Notes: a model not told the origin generated them from the letters alone. A stretch of 55,392 bases of DNA from NZQO01 sp964639255 (GCA_964639255.1 CAZXDP010000012.1:1-55392), one strand, 5' to 3'; shown: positions 34,727 to 43,602, numbered from the stretch's first letter. Made by a program: numbers and translations.

Positions 34727-37700
34727 CAAAGCTTTTTGAAGACGATATAGAACAATTAGTAATTGAAGAATTACAGCATTTAGGCTATCATTACGTGTAT
34801 GGTCCAGAAATAGCACACGATGGCGAGTTTCCAGAGAGAGAATCCTATAGCGATATTGTATTGCATAATCGTCTTAAAGCTGCTATAGCATTACTAAACC
34901 CTAAAATACCACAAGAAGCGCAACAAGAAGCGTTTAACCAAGTGTTGCGTATCAATTCCCCAGACCTATTAACTAATAATGAGGCATTTCACAAAATCCT
35001 TACCGAAGGTGTTAAAGTAACCTATCAAAAAGACGGTGCTTCAAGAGGTGATATTGTTTGGTTAATAGATTTTGATAAGGCAGAAAACAATGAGTTTTTG
35101 GTAACGAATCAATATACCATAATAGAAGAAAATAACACGAAAAGACCAGATGTTTTACTGTTTGTAAACGGTTTACCTTTAGTGGTTATTGAATTAAAAA
35201 ATGCAACCGATGAAAACGCTACCATAAGGTCGGCATTCAAACAAATTCAAACCTACAAAGCAACCATCCCAAGCTTGTTTACCTATAATAGTTTATGTAT
35301 TATTTCAGATGGTTTAGAAGCTAAAACAGGCTCGGTTTCAGCAGGATTTTCCCGTTATATGTCTTGGAAAACAAGTGATGGTGTAAAAGAAGCATCACAT
35401 TTAGATTCAGAAATAGAAACGCTTGTAAATGGACAATTAAATAAACAAACGCTACTCGATATAATTCGATACTTCATAGTATTTGAAAAGTCTAAAAAAG
35501 AAGATTTAAAAACAGGTATTACAACCATTGATACTGTTAAAAAGGTAGCGGCATATCATCAATACTATGCCGTAAATAAAGCGGTAGTAAGTACACAAAA
35601 AGCAGCAAAGGAAAACGGAGACAGAAAAGGTGGTGTGGTATGGCATACACAAGGTTCAGGTAAATCTTTATCTATGGTCTTTTATACTGGCAAAATAGTC
35701 CAGGCTTTAAATAACCCTACGGTATTGGTTATAACCGATAGAAATGATTTAGACGACCAATTATTCGAGACCTTTGCAGCTTCCAAGCAATTATTAAGGC
35801 AAACACCTATACAAGCAAACGATAGACAGCATTTAAAGGAACTGCTTAAAGTAGCTTCTGGAGGTGTGGTTTTTACAACCATACAAAAGTTTCAACCCGA
35901 TGAAGGGAATGTGTACGAAACACTTACCGAACGTAAAAATGTTATTGTAATAGCAGATGAAGCACACCGTACACAATACGGCTTTAAGGCTAAAACAGTA
36001 GATGATAAAGATGAGGATGGAAATATTATTGGTAAAAAAATAGTATATGGTTTTGCTAAATATATGCGTGATGCGTTACCTAATGCAACGTATTTAGGAT
36101 TTACAGGTACACCTATTGAAAGTACCGATGTAAATACACCTGCGGTTTTTGGGCATTATGTAGATATTTACGATATAGCACAAGCAGTTGATGATGGAGC
36201 TACGGTACGCATATTCTACGAAAGTCGTTTAGCCAAAGTAAATTTAAGTGAAGAAGGTAAACAACTGGTAGAACAATTAGACAACGATTTAGAAGAAGAT
36301 GATTTAACCGATACCCAAAAGGCTAAAGCTAAGTGGACACAGTTAGAGGCTTTAGTTGGTAGTGAGAATAGAGTAAATAATATCGCAAAAGATATTGTAG
36401 AACACTTTATAGCGAGACAAGAGGTGTTCGAGGGCAAGGGAATGATTGTAAGTATGTCAAGACGTATAGCGGCAGACTTATACGATGCTATCATTTCATT
36501 GAGACCAGATTGGCATCATAAAGATTTAGATAAAGGAGTCATTAAGGTAATAATGACTTCCAGTTCTTCCGATGGTCCTAAAATGGCACAACACCATACT
36601 ACTAAAGAACAAAGAAGAGCTTTAGCAGATAGAATGAAAGACCCTAACGATGAATTAAAATTGGTAATCGTAAGAGATATGTGGCTAACAGGTTTTGATG
36701 CACCTTCAATGCACACGCTCTATATTGATAAGCCTATGAAAGGGCATAATTTAATGCAAGCCATAGCAAGAGTAAATAGGGTGTATAAAGATAAACCTGG
36801 AGGCTTAGTTGTAGATTATCTTGGTATTGCTTCAGACCTTAAAAAAGCATTAGCATTTTATTCAGATAGCGGTGGTAAAGGAGACCCTACTATTGCACAA
36901 GAAAAAGCGGTTAATTTAATGTTGGAAAAATTAGAAGTGGTATCGCAAATGTTTTTAGAAAAGCCTGTACAAGGGTATTCTAAAGAATTTCAAGATTTAG
37001 TCGAAGATCCTTCAGTTCCATATTTAGGCAAAGAAAAAGGGCTGTTATATGAAGAATATTTTACTACCGATACAAAAGCCAAATTAAAAATCATCCTTAC
37101 AGCAGAAGAACATATCTTAAGTTTAGAAGATGGTAAAAAGAGATTTACTAAAGAAGTAACAGCATTATCTCAAGCATTTGCTATTGCTGTGCCTCACGAC
37201 CAAGCTATGGATGTGAAAGATGAGGTAGCATTTTTTCAAGCTGTAAAAGCGAGATTATCAAAATTTGATACTGCGGGTAATGGTAAATCAGATGAAGAAA
37301 TAGAAACTGCTATTAGACAAGTTATAGATAAAGCACTTATTTCAGAACAAGTAGTTGATGTTTTTGATGCAGCAGGAATTAAAAAACCAGATATTTCAAT
37401 CCTTTCGGAAGATTTCTTAATGGAAATAAAGGGTATGAAGCATCAAAATGTTGCATTGGAAACACTTAAAAAGCTATTGAATGACGAGATAAAGGTTAGA
37501 AGTAAAACCAATTTGATGCAAAGTAAATCCCTTATGGATATGCTTGAAAACTCTATTAAAAAGTATCAAAATAAAGTACTTACTGCTGCTGAGGTAATTC
37601 AAGAGCTTATAGAATTGGCAAACCATATCAAGGAAGCGGATAAAAGAGGTGAAAATCTTGGACTTTCAGATTATGAAATGGCTTTTTATGATGCAGTATC

Positions 37701-37944
37701 AAATAACCATAGTGCAAGAGATGTTTTAGGTGATGAGGCGTTAAGGGAATTAGCTGTATATCTTGTAGAAACTGTTAAGCAAAATGCAACTATCGATTGG
37801 ACTATAAAGGAAAGTGTGAAAGCAAAATTAAAAGTAATGGTAAAAAGAGCATTGCGTAAATTTGGCTATCCACCAGATCAACAAAAATTAGCTACTGATA
37901 CAGTACTAAGACAAGCCGAACTATTAGCAGATTTCTGGAATTAA
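34723..37944 (+). CDS. hsdR: Type I restriction endonuclease subunit R
   Basis: The 1073-residue motor-nuclease translocates DNA and cuts it at a distance from the unmethylated site. The endonuclease domain has D143 and E157-x-K159 (VVIELKN). The helicase core shows Walker A QGSGKS (310-315), DEAH (412-415) and the motif GFTGTPIE. The C-terminal 300 residues are helical and bind the HsdM/HsdS core. Complete and in frame. The ATG overlaps the DUF262 stop. The next gene starts 12 bases later. Confidence 0.96.
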   Translation: MTKLFEDDIEQLVIEELQHLGYHYVYGPEIAHDGEFPERESYSDIVLHNRLKAAIALLNPKIPQEAQQEAFNQVLRINSPDLLTNNEAFHKILTEGVKVTYQKDGASRGDIVWLIDFDKAENNEFLVTNQYTIIEENNTKRPDVLLFVNGLPLVVIELKNATDENATIRSAFKQIQTYKATIPSLFTYNSLCIISDGLEAKTGSVSAGFSRYMSWKTSDGVKEASHLDSEIETLVNGQLNKQTLLDIIRYFIVFEKSKKEDLKTGITTIDTVKKVAAYHQYYAVNKAVVSTQKAAKENGDRKGGVVWHTQGSGKSLSMVFYTGKIVQALNNPTVLVITDRNDLDDQLFETFAASKQLLRQTPIQANDRQHLKELLKVASGGVVFTTIQKFQPDEGNVYETLTERKNVIVIADEAHRTQYGFKAKTVDDKDEDGNIIGKKIVYGFAKYMRDALPNATYLGFTGTPIESTDVNTPAVFGHYVDIYDIAQAVDDGATVRIFYESRLAKVNLSEEGKQLVEQLDNDLEEDDLTDTQKAKAKWTQLEALVGSENRVNNIAKDIVEHFIARQEVFEGKGMIVSMSRRIAADLYDAIISLRPDWHHKDLDKGVIKVIMTSSSSDGPKMAQHHTTKEQRRALADRMKDPNDELKLVIVRDMWLTGFDAPSMHTLYIDKPMKGHNLMQAIARVNRVYKDKPGGLVVDYLGIASDLKKALAFYSDSGGKGDPTIAQEKAVNLMLEKLEVVSQMFLEKPVQGYSKEFQDLVEDPSVPYLGKEKGLLYEEYFTTDTKAKLKIILTAEEHILSLEDGKKRFTKEVTALSQAFAIAVPHDQAMDVKDEVAFFQAVKARLSKFDTAGNGKSDEEIETAIRQVIDKALISEQVVDVFDAAGIKKPDISILSEDFLMEIKGMKHQNVALETLKKLLNDEIKVRSKTNLMQSKSLMDMLENSIKKYQNKVLTAAEVIQELIELANHIKEADKRGENLGLSDYEMAFYDAVSNNHSARDVLGDEALRELAVYLVETVKQNATIDWTIKESVKAKLKVMVKRALRKFGYPPDQQKLATDTVLRQAELLADFWN

Positions 37945-37956
37945 AATAAGTTAGGT

Positions 37957-38919
37957 TTGGCAAAACAATATACCATTACAATTGACTTTAGGAATATTAC
38001 AGGTCATTTTCAGATAGTAGATTGCTTACAAGAGGCATTCCAAGCAACTTGTGAAGACAGCGTGCTTTTTAATATCAATATAAACTCTTACTCTTTGCTA
38101 TATGCAGACCACTTATTGCTTATTAGTAATACAGTAAACTTTCTAAGGGAAAAAGGTGTTAATGCAACAGGTAAGTTTATAGACTTTGTAGATGGTTCTG
38201 ATAAGGCAAACTATGCAAGTAGAATTAATTTCTTCCAACAAATAGGGTTCAATTACCAAGAAAACTTTAATAGGCAAAATGCTTCTGGTCGTTTTACTGA
38301 AATTAAAAGGTTTGATGATGCCAATTCTATGGAAATTTTCAAAGAGGTTATGTCTATTCTTGTAGATAAAGGAGCTATCAATGAGGATATGCTAATTGTT
38401 CTGCAATATTGTTTATGGGAGGTAATCGATAATTCGATAAGACACTCACTTTCCGATGGTACACTAAGCAATGGTAATGGATTTATTTGTTGTCAATATT
38501 TCCCTTATAAAAATCAAATAAGATTAATAATTGCAGATAATGGTCAGGGAATACATAAAGCGTTAACGGAACACCCTGATAGTGAGTACAAGCATTTTAA
38601 TGAAGAAGAGGCTGTTTTACGTTGTGTTGACAGAGGGGTTACAAATAGTACAGGAATGGGGTTTGGCTTATGGGCTACAGCAACTCTTGTTAAAGAAAAT
38701 GGTGGTAAACTTATTATCCATTCAGGTAATCACGCTTTAGAAATTGATGCTACAAAAAGGGTTCAAAAACTAAGCAATTGGCAAGGTACATATACCTATC
38801 TAAGAGTCAATACAGATGTGTCAGTTAGCTACGATAAAATCTTTGAAGATGATGGTCAACGTAACTCATATGAGGAGTTTAAAGAGAATTTATTAGGAAA
38901 TATCGATGATCTTTGGTAA
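37957..38919 (+). CDS. GHKL-type ATP-binding protein
   Basis: The 320-residue protein starts with TTG. The C-terminal half is a histidine-kinase-like ATPase: N159 (WEVIDNSIRHS), D194NGQG, and G233-x-G235-x-G237 (GMGFGLW). There is no HisKA dimerisation helix and no phospho-acceptor histidine region, so it resembles a SpoIIAB/RsbW-type or MutL-like ATPase more than a sensor kinase. The N-terminal half (residues 1-120) looks like a STAS-like alpha/beta domain (FRNITGHFQIVDC). It is encoded 12 bases after hsdR, before a DUF4325 gene, as part of the same transcript. Confidence 0.82.
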   Translation: MAKQYTITIDFRNITGHFQIVDCLQEAFQATCEDSVLFNININSYSLLYADHLLLISNTVNFLREKGVNATGKFIDFVDGSDKANYASRINFFQQIGFNYQENFNRQNASGRFTEIKRFDDANSMEIFKEVMSILVDKGAINEDMLIVLQYCLWEVIDNSIRHSLSDGTLSNGNGFICCQYFPYKNQIRLIIADNGQGIHKALTEHPDSEYKHFNEEEAVLRCVDRGVTNSTGMGFGLWATATLVKENGGKLIIHSGNHALEIDATKRVQKLSNWQGTYTYLRVNTDVSVSYDKIFEDDGQRNSYEEFKENLLGNIDDLW

Positions 38920-38951
38920 TTTTGGCACGTCTTTAGAGACAAATATAACCT

Positions 38952-39245
38952 ATGCAAATCAATTTTGGCCATATAAACAGTAGTCTGGGAACGAGAGTTT
39001 TAGGAAAGAAATTACGTTTAGAGATTGAAGAATCTTTAAGAAACGATGGCTTTGTTATATTTAATTTTGAAGGAGTTAATACCGTTTCTCACTCTTTTGC
39101 GGATGAATGTTTTGGAAAACTTTTACTCTCTTGGAACATAGAAGAATTAAAAGCAAAATCTACTTTTCAAAACACAAACGCTTTAATCAAAAAAACAGTA
39201 GCTTTTACACTTAAAGAAAGAGCTTCTGAAATGGCTTTAGCTTAA
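38952..39245 (+). CDS. STAS-like DUF4325 protein
   Basis: The 97-residue protein shows the DUF4325 pattern: TRVLGKKLRLEIEESL, then FVIFNFEGVNTVSHSFADEC, in which the serine-rich turn sits where anti-anti-sigma factors are phosphorylated. With the preceding GHKL ATPase it forms a pair reminiscent of SpoIIAA/SpoIIAB. Such a pair could act as a switch for the restriction operon, but this is inference. It is the last gene of the operon. Confidence 0.8.
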   Translation: MQINFGHINSSLGTRVLGKKLRLEIEESLRNDGFVIFNFEGVNTVSHSFADECFGKLLLSWNIEELKAKSTFQNTNALIKKTVAFTLKERASEMALA

Positions 39246-39401
39246 TATATTCCCCACAAAACAAAACCCAGTTTTTTCGTGCCTCAAAACCCTCTGTGTT
39301 TTTTTATTCTGCTATCCACCGCGCTTTTGGTTTTTTCACGGTTGGCTTTTGCAGTTGAAGACCAAATCCGCCGAAGGCGATTGTTCTTTTGCGCTATTGA
39401 T

Positions 39402-39632
39402 GGTAACGGTCTTGGCTATGGTTTGTGGCGGTCTTCGCGGCCAGCGTTTGGCCGTGGCGAGAGCGCATTGTGGCAAAGTTGCAAAAGCTGGCAGCGGGAT
39501 TGCCCGCGTGAGAATCAGCAGGGTAGTGGCGCCGCGCTCGCTTTTTTATCCGCCGTTACCAAATTACAATAATTTGTAAGAATTCAAATTCAATTAACCA
39601 ACTACCGCCATAAACTATAGCCGTGGTTAACA
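39402..39632. repeat. Fold-back element 1
   Basis: The 391-base gene-free stretch after the DUF4325 gene contains an imperfect inverted repeat. The left arm GGTAACGGTCTTGGCTATGG (39402 onward, continuing TTTGTGGCGG) pairs with the right arm near 39603-39628 (CCGCCATAAACTATAGCCGT, then GGTTAAC). The left arm has three extra bases (GTCTT against CAC). GGTAACGG also pairs with CCGTTACC at 39553-39560. The interior is more GC-rich than the island. A frame at 39279-39572 is not a credible gene. Confidence 0.65.
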
Positions 39633-39636
39633 ATAG

Positions 39637-39897
39637 TTATTTATCTTCTGCTGATTCTTGATTAGCCGATAAGAGTTTTATCATTTCCTTTTCTATTAGA
39701 CTTGAATTTTCTTCATCGGGAAAATTTTCAACTATAGCCATTCCCATTTTGGGTGAAGGAAGAAATTTTATTTCTCTTCTCAAAAGTTCTGATATAGTCT
39801 TTACAGCTAATTTTAATCTACTTACTTTGGTAATATCGTCCGAAGTATCTAAATCTTTTTTAGCCTCTTCAATTTCTTTATCAATTATTTCATCCAC
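39637..39897 (-). CDS. Hypothetical protein (86 aa), GTG start
   Basis: A small acidic, helical protein (DEIIDKEIEEAKKDLDTSDD; ISELLRREIKFLPSP). The frame is open upstream to 39964 but offers no ATG; GTG at 39897 is the best codon, 44 bases after the upstream gene's stop. No family recognised. It lies between fold-back elements 1 and 2 together with the next gene, so the two may form one cassette. Confidence 0.55.
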   Translation of the reverse strand: MDEIIDKEIEEAKKDLDTSDDITKVSRLKLAVKTISELLRREIKFLPSPKMGMAIVENFPDEENSSLIEKEMIKLLSANQESAEDK

Positions 39898-39941
39898 TAA
39901 TTTTTTCTGTGCCTCTAATATTGTTTGATTTAATTCATTAC

Positions 39942-40541
39942 TTAATTTAGACTCTGTGCATAATTAGCAAAAATCTTTCCTTTTTGAATTTCAATATTTG
40001 CTCTAGTGGCAATTTTGATTATTTTTCCAATTAATGCAATTGCTGCACTTGTTGTAAAAGCGACAACAAGCCAAATGGAACCTGGTTCTGCTGATATTAT
40101 TCTCGAAGAACCGCCTATATCTAAGCAAGGAAGTTCAATACCTTTTTTTAAATCACTTGATAAGGATTCAAAATCTGAAAATGTATACTGACTGGGCAAA
40201 TAAATATTTAAAACAAATTCTTCATCCGTCGTACTTTTTAGATTAATATACTCATTAATTCCCTGACTTGCAGTTTCAATAAAGTTTATGAAATAATTTA
40301 TGGCAGTATTTTCTGAACTAGAAATATCTGTTTGATTTTCAAATCCAGAATACCAACTTGAGTTTTTCAGTCTATTTATTTTATCTTGAAAGAGATTGGT
40401 CTTATCTAAAACCTTTACTGATTTTCTTAGGTTGGTTAGACCGCTTACGGAATAATTTTGATAATTACTATGTGCCTTTGATTCATAGTTAAATAGACTT
40501 CTAGCAATTTCAAGTTGATTTACTATTTCTAGTGGGTTCAT
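39942..40541 (-). CDS. Hypothetical protein with C-terminal membrane helix (199 aa)
   Basis: A mostly soluble, helical and polar protein with one hydrophobic segment near residues 158-178 (IWLVVAFTTSAAIALIGKII) and a basic tail; type II or tail-anchored topology is possible. No family recognised. It is preceded by fold-back element 2, from which its promoter must act. AT-rich codon use matches the island. Confidence 0.65.
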   Translation of the reverse strand: MNPLEIVNQLEIARSLFNYESKAHSNYQNYSVSGLTNLRKSVKVLDKTNLFQDKINRLKNSSWYSGFENQTDISSSENTAINYFINFIETASQGINEYINLKSTTDEEFVLNIYLPSQYTFSDFESLSSDLKKGIELPCLDIGGSSRIISAEPGSIWLVVAFTTSAAIALIGKIIKIATRANIEIQKGKIFANYAQSLN

Positions 40542-40556
40542 ATGTTTTTTTTATAA

Positions 40557-40698
40557 TTACTGCTTACGACGGTCGTGGCTATGAACAGTTGCGTGGGTTA
40601 TCACATAACTTTGCAAGTACACGACAAGCTGAAAATCCGTTAGGATTTTTCAGGATAAGCCTGTAATAGCAATTGTTTATAGCCATTGTTGTAAGCAG
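40557..40698. repeat. Fold-back element 2
   Basis: CTGCTTACGACGGTCGTGGC (40560 onward, continuing TATGAACAGTTGC) pairs with GCAATTGTTTATAGCC and ATTGTTGTAAGCAG (40669-40698), again with three extra bases in the left arm. The interior holds a near-perfect hairpin CTGAAAATCC-GTTA-GGATTTTTCAG (40629-40653). Left-arm sequence ACGGTC-N-TGGCTATG is shared with element 1. It separates two minus-strand genes. Confidence 0.75.
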
Positions 40699-40708
40699 TT
40701 TTTTTTTA

Positions 40709-41878
40709 TTAGTTTTTTAAATATACTTTATAATCAGTTGGAAAAATTTTAAAGTATTCAGATTCAAGCATATTTTCAGTATCGATTATTTTTACTTTCT
40801 CCCCACTTTTGGTAAACTCAACGATATAAATATAATAATTCGATAACTGTTTTAGTTTTTGAATTTCGTTCGCTGTAATATGAAAAGAAAGCATTTCATT
40901 CAATCTTTTGACTGTTTTTACTTCAATATATCTTTCTTCATTTTCGTTCTCTTTTGATAATATATCATAACCAAGAGAATAATCATTACTTACTAATTTT
41001 ACAATTTGATTACATTCTAAAAATCCAATAGCTTCTAATCTTTTAATCTCAAAATCAAGCGCAATTTGTTCGGATTTTCTACCGACAGATTCGTTATCAA
41101 TTTGTTTTGCAACATAGTCTGTTTCTTTTTCTTTTGTAGAAACAAATTTTTTCAATTCTCCAACTTTTTTTAGTTGACTATTAATCGGTTCAAATCGTTC
41201 GTCTGAAATATGTTCATAAAATGCACTCGAAAAAATTGAGGGAATTAGTTCTGGTGGTAAAGGGAATTTATTTAAATTAAATTTTAAGTGAGATACTTTC
41301 TCTTTTTTGTATTTGTAATCTAAAAGGCTTAGACTTTTTAATTTGTCTAAATTAGATTTTATTGTTCTTTTAGTTATTGGACTAAAAACTTCTATTCCAT
41401 TTTCAAAAGTGAAACCATCTTTTGTCAAATAAACTTCTGGATATGCATAATTAAAAAAACATTTTTGATACAAACCATAATACCAATGTTTAGCACCTCG
41501 TTTTAATGAACTTTCTATAAAATCCAGGATTTGTTTATATCCTTTGAAATTATCCTTTACTTTTTCGTTTGCATAAATTTTTTCATCGAGAGTTATTGAA
41601 CTACAAATAAATTTGGTATCTCTATTAGCTAATAGTTCATTAAAAAATGATGGACTGTTTGAAGATAAGTTTTTGAAATCAGTCGTGTTTTTTAAATTGT
41701 TTTTAACAATAAAAGACTGACCAATCTCAAAATAACCTGATAAATTATAAATTAGATATTTAATTTTCCCATCAGAATTTAGCTCGTAAAGTGTATTGTC
41801 ATCTTCGAGTTCTTCTATAGATTGAATTGTCAAAATTTTGTCAGAAATATGAGTTGCTCCAAATGATAAATTTGTCAT
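40709..41878 (-). CDS. DUF3883 domain protein, putative nuclease
   Basis: From the ATG at 41878 the product has 389 residues (a TTG at 41917 would add 13). The last 120 residues are a DUF3883 domain with a PD-(D/E)xK-like core: D305 in LGYDIL, E319-x-K321 in YIEVKTVKR, and upstream GRKSEQIALDFE. The N-terminal 250 residues are unassigned, with a possible helix-turn-helix region (TKRTIKSNLDKLKSLSLLDY) that resembles a winged helix. DUF3883 is frequent in restriction and defence genes. A DNA-cleaving role is inferred. Confidence 0.75.
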   Translation of the reverse strand: MTNLSFGATHISDKILTIQSIEELEDDNTLYELNSDGKIKYLIYNLSGYFEIGQSFIVKNNLKNTTDFKNLSSNSPSFFNELLANRDTKFICSSITLDEKIYANEKVKDNFKGYKQILDFIESSLKRGAKHWYYGLYQKCFFNYAYPEVYLTKDGFTFENGIEVFSPITKRTIKSNLDKLKSLSLLDYKYKKEKVSHLKFNLNKFPLPPELIPSIFSSAFYEHISDERFEPINSQLKKVGELKKFVSTKEKETDYVAKQIDNESVGRKSEQIALDFEIKRLEAIGFLECNQIVKLVSNDYSLGYDILSKENENEERYIEVKTVKRLNEMLSFHITANEIQKLKQLSNYYIYIVEFTKSGEKVKIIDTENMLESEYFKIFPTDYKVYLKN

Positions 41879-41918
41879 TAGTTTGCTCTTATATTTTAAT
41901 TTGGGTAGGTCGGTCAAA

Positions 41919-41990
41919 ATTGCTTACAACTCGTTATATCGCCTATTCTATTCACGTTATCCCATACCAATGGCGGGGATAATTGTTGTT
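41919..41990. promoter_or_regulatory. Spacer with inverted repeats at the right end of the island
   Basis: Contains GCTTACAAC (41923-41931), which resembles the arm end of fold-back element 2, and a seven-base inverted repeat TTATCCC/GGGATAA. It lies directly upstream of the DUF3883 gene. It may be a third, shorter member of the fold-back family. After it the composition changes to that of the next module. Confidence 0.4.
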
Positions 41991-42119
41991 TTATTTTTAT
42001 AGTAACTGGGGAGGAAAGCTAAAGATATTATTTAATTTTAAAATAGCAACTTGTTTTTGCTACCAGCCGAAAGGCTTTGATTTTTTTAGCACTGCCAACG
42101 CTAGTTTCCCTATTTGCCT

Positions 42120-42827
42120 TTACCCTCTCTTATCGGGACTCTCGGCCGGAAAACCAATAAGGTTGAACATGGCTCTCATACGCGAGCGTACGCGCTCGCC
42201 GTAGCGCTGTTGTAGCTCGTCGGCATTGAGGTTGGTGGTGGCGTGGCATTTTGAGAGGGCACGTTGGGCGAGGGGAAGTTGCATGGTATGTTCGTAGCGG
42301 GAGATGAGGATCTCGCCCAGGACGTTGCAGTCCTTACCGTAGTGGCGGCCGGTAGGCTCGGCGCCGAGGTCGTCGAAGCCATAGGGTTTGGCCTCGGCAT
42401 AGGTCTCGATGGTCTTGTAGCCTTGTTTGTTGAATTGGAAGACTAGGTTGCGGCAGGGCAGTAGGGGGTATTGGAGGTGGCGTTTGTGCGGGACGAGGTG
42501 GGGCAGCAAGCGGAGCAGGGAGGTTTTACCGCAGCCCACGGGTCCCGAAAGGAGCAAGCCCTTGTTTAGGTCGAGGCCCAGTTGGTGGCAGGTGTTGGCG
42601 TCTTCCACGAAATAGCAGCAGAGCTTGAAGAGCAACTGCCTATCCTGTTCGTGGCAGCTGAAGTGCTTGCCGAAGAGCCGTTTGCCCTTGGCATCGAGGT
42701 ACTTTAGCACTTGTGGGAAGCTGTACTGAATGTGGTTGCCCTGAAGGGTGCCCACCTGATACTGAACGGAGCCCTCGTAGAGTAGGGCTGGGTTGCTAGG
42801 GTGAAAGGAAGCGGTTGGGGTTCGCAT
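42120..42827 (-). CDS. DnaC/IstB-like ATPase, putative helicase loader
   Basis: The 235-residue AAA+ protein has Walker A GPVGCGKT (95-102), Walker B YGFDDLG (149-155), and a sensor region with ATTNLNADEL. The arginine-rich C-terminus has RYGERVRSRM, the usual arginine-finger segment of DnaC-like loaders. It lies three bases after the replication-initiator-like gene, the common order in phages and integrative elements. IstB of insertion sequences is related, but no transposase gene is nearby. Confidence 0.85.
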   Translation of the reverse strand: MRTPTASFHPSNPALLYEGSVQYQVGTLQGNHIQYSFPQVLKYLDAKGKRLFGKHFSCHEQDRQLLFKLCCYFVEDANTCHQLGLDLNKGLLLSGPVGCGKTSLLRLLPHLVPHKRHLQYPLLPCRNLVFQFNKQGYKTIETYAEAKPYGFDDLGAEPTGRHYGKDCNVLGEILISRYEHTMQLPLAQRALSKCHATTNLNADELQQRYGERVRSRMRAMFNLIGFPAESPDKRG

Positions 42828-42830
42828 CGA

Positions 42831-43529
42831 TTATAAGGGTTTGCCGTAGTTTTTATTGCGGACGGTATGGAGGTTGTCTGTGTTTTGGGGCAGGGATGGG
42901 AGGTTTGTAGGTGTTGAAAACTCTTGGTGCTTTAGCATCCAGTTCTTGGCGCAGGCCTGCCAATTTTCGATGGGCGTCTTTCCCGACCGTTTCCAGCCGA
43001 TGGCCTGGTAGTGGTTGAAGAATTTTGCGGCTTCCCGCTGCGGCCAGGATTTTTCCTTGAAAAAAAGCATTACTTCATTTTCCTTTATGGGGTGGGCCGT
43101 TTTCTCCATGGTTTTTATTGTTTGTATTTGTTTATTAGAAGGTACCAGGGGTTGTACGTGATTTGGGACGGCTGGGTACGAGGGTTGTGCCATAGGTTGT
43201 CCCGATGTTGGTATGGGTTGGGATGGGGTTTGGGGAAACTGCAGCATGTGGATGGTAGAGCCGCGGAAGGGGCTGTGGGATGGGAGGTAGCGAAGGTAGC
43301 TGTGCTGGTGCAGCTCTTTTAGGCAGCGGTGGTAAGTAGACTTGGAGCCAATCTTGGCGAGTTTCATTACCTCCTCCCGGTTGATGTGGAAGGATTGGCA
43401 AAAGCGGTGGTGGTTCCATAGTTGGAAGAGGGCGAGATACATACTGATGTGGGTGGGGTTGAGCCTGTTGTCTTCCCGGAACGCCCGTAGCACTGCATTG
43501 AGGTGCTGGATGTAGTTGACTTGGGTCAT
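42831..43529 (-). CDS. Replication-initiator-like winged-helix protein
   Basis: From the ATG at 43529 the product has 232 residues; a longer frame to 43655 needs a TTG and would run through a terminator hairpin. The N-terminal part (NPTHISMYLALFQLWNHHRF, then REEVMKLAKIGSKSTYHRCL) is a winged helix like those of phage O or DnaD-type initiators. After a Pro/Gln-rich linker, the C-terminus (REAAKFFNHYQAIGWKRSGK, then NWQACAKNWM) matches the domain that contacts the helicase loader. The gene precedes the DnaC-like gene. Confidence 0.75.
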   Translation of the reverse strand: MTQVNYIQHLNAVLRAFREDNRLNPTHISMYLALFQLWNHHRFCQSFHINREEVMKLAKIGSKSTYHRCLKELHQHSYLRYLPSHSPFRGSTIHMLQFPQTPSQPIPTSGQPMAQPSYPAVPNHVQPLVPSNKQIQTIKTMEKTAHPIKENEVMLFFKEKSWPQREAAKFFNHYQAIGWKRSGKTPIENWQACAKNWMLKHQEFSTPTNLPSLPQNTDNLHTVRNKNYGKPL

Positions 43530-43544
43530 GGCATTCAATTTTTT

Positions 43545-43580
43545 AAAAAATCCCGGAGTTAGGGGAGTCTCCTCCGGGAT
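43545..43580 (-). terminator. Terminator-like hairpin just upstream of the initiator gene
   Basis: ATCCCGGAG (43550-43558) pairs with CTCCGGGAT (43572-43580). On the minus strand the hairpin is followed by T6 (complement of 43545-43550), and 15 bases later comes the ATG at 43529. It could end a leader RNA and act as an attenuator, or be the terminator of a short RNA gene. Confidence 0.65.
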
Positions 43581-43602
43581 GGTGCCCAGCACTTGGTTGG
43601 GC

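Larger units (their letters stand above)
25020..42000. other. AT-rich accessory island with defence genes
   Basis: From about 25.0 kb the DNA becomes visibly AT-rich in coding and spacer parts and stays so until about 42.0 kb. The genes are mostly restriction, nuclease, HEPN or unknown. No integrase, tRNA or direct-repeat boundary was found, so the mode of acquisition is unclear. The composition was judged by eye. Confidence 0.75.

Noticed and set aside
39279..39572. Frame of 97 codons with a signal-peptide-like start
   Set aside because: It lies within fold-back element 1; the composition and the arms explain the sequence, and no domain is visible.
39402..40698. Canonical integron attC sites
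   Set aside because: The RYYYAAC and GTTRRRY core sites are not present at the arm ends; only the overall design is similar.
42120..42827. IstB of an IS21-type insertion sequence
   Set aside because: No IstA transposase gene or terminal repeats nearby; the upstream initiator-like gene fits a replication loader better.
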